Shown here piece by piece: positions 46,025 through 54,522 of a stretch of 64,000 nucleotides of DNA (the first letter of the stretch is position 1; each line of letters starts with the position of its first letter). Source of the DNA: Atherix ibis. Its lineage: Eukaryota > Arthropoda > Insecta > Diptera > Athericidae. The stretch is from NCBI GenBank assembly GCA_958298945.1, contig OY282609.1, forward strand, positions 61,228,220-61,292,219, in the 5' to 3' direction. Below the pieces are notes generated by a model that was given only the letters and a program-made list of their open reading frames with translations, was not told the origin of the DNA and ran no database searches. A program made the position numbers and the translations under genes.

Positions 46025-46937
46025 CGAGGTCTGTTAAAAAAGTATCGCGAATTTTGAATTTCCGCGGGTTACGTATATTTGATTTTCGATTTTTGGTGGC
46101 GTTATGTTGGTACTCATGTCTCTCACTTTTGCCGATAAGTTCAGCTATTTTGAATGTTGAGTTAATTTTTGACAGCTGTTTTGCTTGTACGTGTTTTGTC
46201 TTGTCTTCGATTTTTGACCATTCCAAAAATGGATTGAAGAATCTGTTTCGAGAACAAGAAAAAGTTAGAGGGGGCCGGATCTGGGGAATACGGTGGCTGC
46301 GGCATAATGAGTGTGATGTTTTTGGCCAAAAATTCGCGCACAAGTGATGTTTTTGGCCAAAAATTCCTGCGTGAGCAGGGGCGTTATCATGGTGCAAAAG
46401 CCAATTTTTTTTCTTCCACAAATCCGGGCGTTTCTGGCGGATTGCTTTGCGCAACTTGCGCATAACTTGCAGGTAATATTTTTTATTGACCAATCTACCC
46501 TGTGGCAAGAACTTTTGATGCACCACGTCCCTGCAATCGAAGAAAACTGTAAGCAAAACCTTCACATTCGACCGAACTTGTCGCGTTTTTTTCGGTTTGG
46601 GTCGTGCAGTAGCTTCTATTGGGATGACTGAGCTTTGGTTTCCACGTCATAACCATAAACATTAGGAGCAAATTTGGGTCGTCACGGATAGAGTCCAACA
46701 GCTTCTAAGCAATGTTAATGCGATGCTATTTTTGGTCGAAATGGGCAAAAATCGAAGACAAGCCAAAACACGTGCAAGCAAAGCAGCTGTCAAAAATTAA
46801 CTGAACATTTAAAATGGCCGAACTTGTCGGCATATGTGAGAGACATGAGTATCAACATAACGCCACAAAAAATCGAAAATCGAACATATGTAACCCGCGG
46901 AAATTCAAAAATCGTGATACTTTTTGAACAGACCTCG
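46025..46937 (-). mobile_element. Foldback mariner A6 inside LINE J3
   Basis: 913 bp between TA at 46023-46024 and 46938-46939, coding on the minus strand. Left repeat 46025 to about 46247 and right repeat about 46741-46937 are both the family-A 5-prime end. Both lineage joints are present. A local duplication of about 30 bases (GTGATGTTTTTGGCCAAAAA twice, 46313-46365) lies in the transposase part. The LINE insertion site is identical to that of A7. Confidence 0.93.
46248..46740 (-). pseudogene. A6 central transposase fragment
   Basis: Minus-strand blocks: LLDSIRDDPNLLL (with the VITGDESW part deleted), KVLLTVFFDCRDVVHQKFLP, MRKLRKAIRQKRPDLWKKKN, LLHHDNAPAHA, then the local duplication around EFLAKNI and a PYSPDPAPSNFFLF-type end. 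Second catalytic Asp kept, first block deleted. Not functional. Confidence 0.85.
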
Positions 46938-47240
46938 TACTTTGCAAACTTGCCGATACTTCTTTTTATGCTCGCAATAGTGTTATTCATCGTGAACTTC
47001 ATTTATAATCATGATGTTGTTCTGTGTCGTAATAGAGAGTTTCATTCTCATTTTTCTAATTACACTAATCTTCATGTTTGAGAGCTGTTCTCCACTTCCT
47101 TCTCTAAAAATTCCTATCGACGACTTAAGCGTCACTTATCCCGCAATTTGTTAAAATACTAAGTTTCTTTCTCATATTCACGTGTACGAACAGATTAAAC
47201 TCCTCCCTCCACACTCCCCCATAACCTTTTTTGTTAATCA

Positions 47241-48149
47241 AATAGATATTTAAGAACAAAACATAATAAGTCAGTAATATTTACATAAATTCAAATTATA
47301 TTTTTTTGAATCTAATATTAAATTACCCCATTTTTTTTTATTTGGCTTACAAATTTTTATCATTTGTTCGAATTGAGAAATATTATTGTAAAATATTTTG
47401 GGCGTACATAATAGTGTGTACTAATTTAGACGATTAATCTTGTCCATATCAGGTAATATAGAAAATCCACAGATTTTGATACTTTTAAGAAATTCTATAA
47501 CAAAGTTTTTTTATACATTTTTCAAACCATTAATATATTTTAATGTTATGGATATCTTGATATTTATTTTAATATATGTATTTTTTAAAGTTGGTAATGT
47601 TATTTACTATATATTTTTCCCCACAATAAGAAACAAAATGCTATTTTTGGTTTGTATAAAATTATCTAACACGGTAGCTTTCTGCTTCATTGGTTGTTGT
47701 TCTCGTGAGCATTGCATAGAGTACTGATTGATAAATATTCTGTGTTATATTGTATTATATAGATTTAGGGAAATTTCAAGGATGCTTAACATTTGTTTAG
47801 CAGAAGCTTTCCCGAAGGATTTACAATAATTTTATTTTTAAATAATTCTAAAGCCACAGTATCGAAGAAATAAAAAGCCCTGAGCCTTCGTTACTTTTTA
47901 TTCTGTTTTCCCACGTGCCGCAGATATTGTTTTCGTTTTTTTTTTTTTGCATCATTGACTTTACTTATCATATTGGTATGTATGTGTACTCCCGTGTAAG
48001 GTCTGCATTTCAATGAATTTCAAATTGAAAAAAGCATCCAAATCGAAAAATTAAAAAAAAAATACCTAATGAATTTTTTAAATTTTATTAGAATATTTAT
48101 AATAAAGATGTAGGTTTTTGGATGTTATATTCTAAACATTTTTATATTC
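47241..48149. other. AT-rich non-coding stretch
   Basis: No gene is supported. A 95-codon plus frame at 47440-47727 is chance-like. Its last part (FCFIGCCSREHCIEY) is unremarkable. Confidence 0.45.
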
Positions 48150-48259
48150 TTGTTAGATAACAAGAATGATAACGTTTCTAAGTTAAATTATGAAAACGCA
48201 AAAATATTATCAGATTCTTTCAATTATTTAAATATGTTATAAAGCAATTTAACACGGTA

Positions 48260-49042
48260 AAACATAGTAAAAGTAAAACATTAGACTTGGTATTTTCCAA
48301 TATACCAATTGCTAACTTCACAACTGCACTGGATTCTTTAATTCCTTGTGATTCTTACCGCCCGGCTTTAATATGGACAGTTGATAATGTATTACACAGT
48401 GATAATTTGATGAATTACAACTTGACCTCGAACAATTTTAAAAAAGCTAATTTTGAGATGATCAATGAATTAATTAAGAATACAAACTGGGATTTTATTA
48501 ATGAAACTGCAATATAAGAGTCAACAACGATTTTTTACCAATTGATCCGGTCACATGAGAGTCCTATGCGGATCTCTAAAGAACTAAAAAACATCGTGAA
48601 AGAAAAAATGGAGGCACACAAATTATATAAAAAAAAACCCTATTAGATGCGGACTATAAAAAATTTTCAGTACTACGAAGCAAGTGTAAAGAATTACAAC
48701 GCTCAAACTATAAAAGTTATGTAAAATCGGTAGAGAATAATGTTAAAGTTCTTTGGAATTTCGTAAACTCAAAAAGAACCAATCATGGCATGCCAATGTC
48801 AATGACTTATAACACTAAAGTAGCAAACAATGGAGATGGTGCAGTTAATTTATTAGCAAAATTCTTTCGGGGGGTTTACTCTCCGAAATCCAATGCAAAT
48901 TTTCTAAATGATATAAATAATGTAGATAATGAGTTTAATATAAATATAAATATTAATTTTGAAATAACAAAAGAGGAACTAAAACTGAAACTTTCAAAAC
49001 TAGATTGTAACAAAGGTCCTGGTCCAGACAAAATCGTTCAAT
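48260..49042 (+). pseudogene. LINE K endonuclease end and RT start
   Basis: The frame 48287-48517 reads VFSNIPIANFTTALDSLIPC to NTNWDFINETAI and a stop. Then KLYKK with a one-base slip, KSYVKSVENNVKVLWNFVNS and the frame 48790-49044 ending CNKGPGPDKIV. The LDLVF start is the terminal part of an AP-endonuclease domain; WDF and GPGPDKI are usual in the linker and RT start of this LINE group. C2 and a deletion follow. Confidence 0.8.
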
Positions 49043-50287
49043 AAGTCCTTAGAAAATTCGAGAAATTGCGCTCGTAGTGTCAGTAAAGAGTTTTTTTGTA
49101 AGTAGCATTATCGACAGGAAAGCTGTCAAAATTTCAGCTCGATCCATAGCGTAGGTCAATTTCTATCGTCGATTAAAGTAAACGACATTTATTTGTGCAT
49201 AACAATGGAAAAAAGCGAGTTTAGGGCTGTCATCAAACATCTCCATTTGAAAGGCTTAAGCCCGAAAGAAATCAAAGCCGAGTTGGATGCAGTTCATGGC
49301 ACATCTGCACCTGTGTTTGCGATGGTTTACAATTGGGTGAATGAATTTAAACGTGGCCGTTCATCCACAAAAGATGAACATCGTTCAGGACGCCCAGTTG
49401 AGGTGTCTACTCCTGAAATCATCGACAAAATCCATGATCTGATTTTGAACGATCGGCGAATTAGTTGAAGCCACGGGCATATCACAAGGTACAGTCGCTT
49501 CAATTTTGCATGAAAATTTGTCTGTGAAAAAAATTTCGGCAAGATGGGTTCCGCGTTTGCTCTCAGAGGAGAATATGCGCAATCTTGTAGTGGACTCTGA
49601 GGCTATGTTGGCACTCTTTCATCGCAATCATGCCGAATTCTTTCATCGATATGTCACTGTGGACGAAACCTGTATACACTACTACACTCCAGAAACGAAG
49701 AGACAGTCATCACAGTGGATTTTTAAGGGTGAACGGGCTCCAAAGAAGGCAAAAACTGTGCCATCGGCCGGCAAGGTGATGGCCACGGTCTTTTGAGATT
49801 CGCAGGGCATCATTTTTATCGACTACTTGGAAAAGGAAAAACAATAACAGGAGCGTATTACGCGTCGTTATTGCAACGGTTGAGCGAGGAAATCAAAGAG
49901 AAACGCCCCCATATGAAGAAGAAAAAAATCCTCTTGCATTAGGACAATGCGCGTGTGCACACCTGCGCTGTGTCCAAAGCCAAAATTGTGGAATTGAGAA
50001 TGGAATTGTTGCAGCATCCCGCTTATTCACCAGATTTGGCCCCGAGTGACTATTTTCTTTTCCCCAATCTGAAGAAATGGCTTGGCGGACGACGGTTCAC
50101 TTCCAACGAAGACGTCATTGCTCAAACGGATAAGTATTTTGCAGAACTTCCGATATCCTATTTTTTGGAAGGGATAAAAATTTTGGAAAAACGGTCTAAA
50201 AGAAGATTATATTGAAATATAAAAAATTTTTTTTTTAAAAAACAGTTTTTTTCCATCTTTTTCTAAGGACTTATTGAACGACCCGCG
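49034..50287 (+). mobile_element. Mariner C2 in LINE K, left tip missing
   Basis: The left boundary is fused: LINE sequence runs into TCGTTCAATAAGTCCTTAG, so the first 7-8 bases of the terminal repeat (CGAGGGTC) and the target TA are gone. The right end is GAACGACCCGCG with TA at 50288-50289. Roughly 60-70 LINE codons between GPDKIV and PILNEII are also missing, so a deletion took both LINE DNA and the mariner tip. Confidence 0.9.
49205..50216 (+). pseudogene. C2 transposase relic
   Basis: The ATG at 49205 starts MEKSEFRAVIKHLHLKGLSP. The frame breaks at about 49460 by loss of 14 bases between two GCGAATTA copies still seen in C1. It continues as EKLSVKKISARWVP-like sequence, VDETCIHYYTPETKRQSS, a TGA for Trp in the VFWDSQ block (about 49796), a frame change at the EKGKTI block, a TAG before DNARVHTCAVSKAK (second catalytic Asp kept), and YSPDLAPSDYFLFPNLKKWL, ending GDYIE-like at about 50216. 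Confidence 0.9.
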
Positions 50288-51240
50288 TAAGCCCGATCTT
50301 AAATGAAATTATATGTGATGAACAACATGGATATGTAAAGGGAAGATCAGGTGCATCTAGCTTATTATTGTATACTCACGAAATAATTGAAGCTATGGAA
50401 AATGGAAATCAAGTTGATGTAATATAACATATACAGACTTTTCTAAAGCTTTTAATAAAGTACCAATTGATAAATTGCTAGAAAAACTTAGAAAAGTTGG
50501 TTTTGCTGACAAATTTTTAAAATTCTTAGATCAATATTTAACAAATAGAAAACAATATGTCAAGTACAAGAACTTTGTCTCACAAGAAATAGAGGTGACC
50601 TCTGGTGTACCTCAGGCACTTGGAGCCGATTCTGTTCATTTTGTACATCAATGACATGAAGAATTTATTTACTGGATCGAAACCACTATTTCTAGCTGAT
50701 GACTGTAAATTTTATAGAATAATTAAAAATCAGGATGATGCTGACTTATTGCAAAATGATCTGTTGAGCATGAGTGAATGGTGGATTGAAAATGGAATGG
50801 AACTAAATACAACAAAATGTAAAGTTATGAGTTTCTCTAGGACAAGGCAAGAAAAAATTTAAAATGAGTACAATTTGAATGAATGCATATTAGAAAAAAC
50901 TTAAACTATTCGTGATCTTGGAGTGATTTTAGATGACAAGCTAACATTTATGAACACATAGATTTTATTGTAAGTAAATCGAGAAGAACTCTAGGATTTG
51001 TACCTCCACAAAATCGTGACTTTACGTCTGTTGACACTGCTGTTACCCTCTATAATGCACTAGTCAAGCCAACCCTAATGTACGCCTCTTCGGTTTGGAC
51101 TCCATATTCTGATATTCACGTGCGTAGGTTAGAAAAAGTGCAACATAAATTCTTGGCTTTTGCTGCATTTAAACTAGGTCTGCGAAATGCTAGGTTCAGT
51201 CACAATTATGATGAAATAGCCACGTTATGTTAAATCAGCT
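50288..51240 (+). pseudogene. LINE K RT core relic
   Basis: PILNEIICDEQHGYVKGRSG, SLLLYTHEIIEAMENGNQVD, TDFSKAF in another frame, VTSGVPQ, ILFILYINDMKNLFTGSKPL and the catalytic box FLADDCKFYRII (A-D-D present), MSEWWIENGMELNTTKCKVM, then VDTAVTLYNALVKPTLMYAS and HVRRLEKVQHKFLAFAAFKL. Several frameshifts and stops (50425, 50860, 51232). Confidence 0.85.
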
Positions 51241-51262
51241 CGCTGAAATCAAATAGGTAATA

Positions 51263-52528
51263 TATGGTTATATTAGCCTCACCGCCCGATGGAACTGCTG
51301 TCACAAAAGAAATTTACCATCGTGCAGTACATTTTTTTAGTAGCCTACTGTCAAAGTTTCAGTCGATTCCCTTTATTAGTTTTGTTTTGAGAGACTCTGA
51401 AAGCGAGCGTGTCGGTCGGTTACACAAAAATGGAAAAAGAACAATATCGTTCGGTGATTAGATTCTTGTTTTTGGAAAAGAAAACGTGCAGCGAAATCAA
51501 AGATCATTTGGATGCTGTGTATGGTGACTCTTCTCCTTCGATGGCGACCGTCAAGAATTGGTTCAACGAGTTTGTTCGTGGCCGCACGTCGGTTTTTGAT
51601 GAGCCACGCCCAGGTGCCCCGAAAACGGTTGCTACGGAGGAAAACGTTAAAAAAGTCCACGATCTCGTGTTGGCAGACCGTCGATTGAAGGTTCACGAGA
51701 TAGCTGAGACTGTGGGCATCGCAGTAGGAACGGTGCATCATATTCTACACGAAGAACTGGGCATGCGATGGGTGCCGCGTTTGCTCACACCGGAAAACAA
51801 GCGCAACCGTGAGACCACATCGGCGACGTGTTTGGCGCTGTTTCAGCGCAATCCAGCGGAGTTCTTGCGTCGTTTCGTGACCGTCGACGAAACATGGATT
51901 CACTGGTACACACCAGAGACCAAGGAACAGTCGAAACAGTGAACTTCACCCGGCGAACGTGCTCCGAAGAAGGCGAAGACTGTTCGATGACCCGGAAAGG
52001 TGATGGCCACCGTTTTTTGGGATTCACAAGGTGTTATCCACATCGATTACCTCGAGAAGGGTAAAACAATCACGGGGCGCTACTATGCTGACTTATTGGG
52101 CCGATTTGACGTCGAATTAAAGAAAAAGCGGCCCCGCTTTGCGAAGATAAAAGTGCTGTTCCACCACGACAACGCGCCGGCTCACACCTCCACCGTCGCC
52201 ATGGCCAAATTGGTCGAATTGCGCTATGAATTGCTGCCCCATCCACCGTACTCTCCAGATTTGGCCCCCTGTGACTACTTTTTGTTTCCAAACCTGAAAA
52301 AATCACTCGCCGGGAATAGATTTGGGTCGAATGAGGAGGTCATCGTCGCCACGGAGGCCTATTTTGCGTCCCTCGAGAAAATGTATTTTTTGGACGGGTT
52401 AAAAAAGTTAGAGCATCGCTGGGCCAAGTATATCGAGCTTAAAGGAGATTATGTGGAAAAATAAATTGCCACCTTTCCAAAATTTTCGTTTTTCTTTTGT
52501 AGGCTAAGTACTTGTTGAATGACCCTCG
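51263..52528 (+). mobile_element. Mariner E1 in LINE K
   Basis: About 1266 bp. The left end TATGGTTATATTAGCCTCAC lacks about 10 bases of the terminal repeat compared with E2 (CGATGGTTATTCAACAAGTA). The right end is GAATGACCCTCG with TA at 52529-52530. GC content is visibly higher than the surrounding DNA, so this is a younger or less decayed insertion. Confidence 0.93.
51430..52464 (+). pseudogene. E1 transposase, single frame with two TGA codons
   Basis: The ATG at 51430 starts MEKEQYRSVIRFLFLEKKTC; the stop at 52462-52464 follows ELKGDYVEK: 344 codons, the usual mariner length, with no frameshift. Two internal stops only: TGA at 51940-51942 where relatives have Trp (QSKQW), and TGA at 51988-51990. 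Helix-turn-helix regions occupy roughly residues 1-110 (TVKNWFNEFVRGRTS; IAVGTVHHILHEELG). Catalytic triad complete with DD34D spacing: VDETWIHWYTPETKEQ, FHHDNAPAHTSTVAMAK, YSPDLAPCDYFLFPN. The least damaged transposase in the window; relatives are widespread in insects. Confidence 0.95.
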
Positions 52529-53157
52529 TATGTGTACTTTGTATGGCTTACTGAAAAGACAACGTGAACTGTCTTGAACTAAAGGAGAAATTCAGGTATC
52601 AGGAGAGAAACTACGATCTACGCCCGCGAGGCTTGTTTGAAGTATGTTACGGTATCACAAAACGTCTTATGGACAAAACTCTCCTACGATGGTTATTCAA
52701 CAAGTACTTAGCTTCACCGCCCGATGGAACTGCTGTCACAAAACAAATTCACCATCGTGCAGTATATTCTGTCAAAATATTAGTTTTGTTTTGAGAGCCT
52801 TTGAAAGCGAGCGTGTCGGTCGGTTGCACAAAAATGGAAAAAGAACATTTTCTCGAGGGAAACAAAATAGGGTTAAAAAAGTTAGATCATCGCTGGCCCA
52901 AGTGTATCGAGCTTGAAGGAGATTATGTGGAAAAATAAATTGCCACCTCTCCAAAATTTTCGTTTTTCTTTTGTAGGCTAAGTACTTGTTGAATGACCCT
53001 CTCATGTGTACTTTGTATGGCTTACTGAAAAAAAACAACGTGAACTGTCTTGAACTAAAGGAGAAATTCAGGTATCAGGAGAGAAACTACGATCTACGCC
53101 CGCGAGGCTTGTTTGAAGTACGGTATCACAAAACGTCTTATGGACAAAACTCGCCTA
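52529..53157. repeat. Duplicated LINE segment X flanking mini-mariner E2
   Basis: X (52529-52686) and X-prime (53003-53157) are nearly identical copies of the LINE K C-terminal region (VCTLYGLL; ERNYDLRPRGLFEV; HKTSYGQNS). They differ by a few bases, including a 5-base insertion (GTTAC) near 52646. E2 lies exactly between them. Beyond X-prime the LINE continues with TTACAAGAATG. Confidence 0.9.
52687..53002 (+). mobile_element. Mini-mariner E2 (316 bp)
   Basis: Left end CGATGGTTATTCAACAAGTA after TA at 52685-52686; right end GAATGACCCTCT. It keeps the 5-prime UTR and MEKEHF start and the last codons around KKLDHRWPKCIELEGDYVEK-like sequence (KVRSSLAQV in another frame); the body of the gene is deleted. 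The right flank equals that of E1, which points to recombination rather than a simple insertion. Confidence 0.9.
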
Positions 53158-53474
53158 TTACAAGAATGTCTATTTTGGAAAATCTCCTACATCCGAATTG
53201 TTTCACTACCTTATCTGTTGCTCAATTTAAAATACATGCGAAAAATGTGTATTTTCAAGACTATTGTATATATATAAATACTAGAACATTAAGCTTTAAA
53301 GCTTTAACATTAATGAGTAAATTATAAAAATGAATGCATATTTAAATATTTAATTAATGATTGTACACCATGAATTTGACTATTTAACTGTTAATTATAT
53401 GACCGCTTATATATATATATATGTAAATAATGGGCCAAAAGCCTGTGAAGTGAAATAAATAAATAAATAAATAA
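53158..53474 (+). pseudogene. LINE K C-terminus and 3-prime tail
   Basis: Continues from X-prime: RMSILENL, SVAQFKIHAKNVYF, then stops. A (TA)n run lies at about 53408-53422. GGGCCAAAAGCCTGTGAAGT precedes the AAATAAATAAATAAATAAAT tail ending near 53474, the typical short-repeat 3-prime end of jockey-type LINEs. Confidence 0.75.
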
Positions 53475-54522
53475 GTTTCGATATGATAATATTTTTTAAC
53501 TCAAATTACAATACATTCTGTACAACTTTTTATAAAAATCGAACTAATTAACTATACATACACATATGTGAGTACGTTCCCTTATTATAAAATAATGAAT
53601 ATTTTATCAGAATGAACAATAATTTGTTTTTATTATTGTAAACTAGAATTGTATATTGTTTTATGAAAATTATTGAAAAGGAAGCTAATTTCCGATGCAA
53701 GAGGAAAAATATTATATGAATACTAATAATTATATATATCATTGTTCAAATCGATTAAGTCAATGGGAATAGGATAGTTTTTGGGCTTTTTGTCTATTTC
53801 GGTTTTGTTTTAATGTCCTTTTAACATGAAATCACGATATCAATCAAAGTGACTGATGACTAATGTTAGCGGGTCATTTCCAATGTTGATAAATCAATCA
53901 TTAAATATTGTATTGATTCTATCATTAAACTAGCCATAAACTGTTCTGTTCACTAAGATTAATATACTAAATTTATATAGTCGTACTAATTTTGTACAAA
54001 TCTGTTTGCATGCAGTTTAATATTCATTCTTATTTATAGAGATTAGTACTCGTATACATGTATGTATATATTATTTGGCTTTTAATTTTTAATAGCAATA
54101 TTAAGAGAGACATATACATATGTTATATACCTTTCAATAGGCATTCGAATAGGATTTACTTATGTAAGTACAAATTGCATAAACACGTACTTTATATTTT
54201 ATAAATTATTAAAAACATATTTGATTACAAATATTTATATAACCTTAATATGTTTAATTAAGTATTATTACTATTTGATTTAAGCAATACAATTCCTTTG
54301 ATTATAATTGAAGCATATTCAATTTTATGGAATTTAAATTTTCAAGTACTTACCTTCTGATTGTTTTAATCATCATATAATTTTAATATTGTTTATTTAA
54401 TTATGATAATAATTTAATTATACTTATATGTATATTGTTAAAATCAAATTATCAATATACATTACAAGCAAATTCGTAGAAATATCGATATCTATCTATT
54501 GTAGCTATTGGAATATAAACTA
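53475..54522. other. AT-rich non-coding stretch
   Basis: No gene is supported. TACTCGTA at 54047-54054. Confidence 0.5.

Larger units (their letters stand above)
45475..47240 (+). mobile_element. LINE J3, RT 3-prime half and tail, split by mariner A6
   Basis: Parallels J1: SPIFTGVPLSGIFGP (about 45594), FFAAYVNYT for the YADDT box (about 45676), FTKGCLK, then the segment shared with J2. A6 occupies 46025-46937. LINE sequence resumes with the region matching J1 15270-15470 and includes CGCAATTTGTTAAAATACTA, the uninterrupted version of the B1 target site. The tail near 47195-47240 is CT-rich (ACTCCTCCCTCCACACTCCC). Confidence 0.85.
48150..53474 (+). mobile_element. LINE K (jockey/CR1-like), 5-prime truncated, with three mariners inside
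   Basis: Plus-strand order: endonuclease end (TLDLVFSNIPIANFTTA, 48272), linker, start of RT to NKGPGPDKIV (49042), mariner C2, RT from PILNEIICDEQHGYVKGRSG, the box FLADDCKFY (about 50688), thumb region LYNALVKPTLMYASSVWTPY (about 51050), mariner E1, C-terminal segment X, mariner E2, a second copy of X, the remaining C-terminus (53158-53330) and a 3-prime tail of AATAAATAAATAAATAAATAAG type ending near 53474. Without the mariners and the duplicate X it is about 2.3 kb. Confidence 0.88.

Noticed and set aside
51430..52464. E1 as a functional gene by TGA readthrough
   Set aside because: One TGA sits at a Trp codon of relatives and the copy lies in a decayed LINE with a damaged terminal repeat; ordinary mutation explains both stops.
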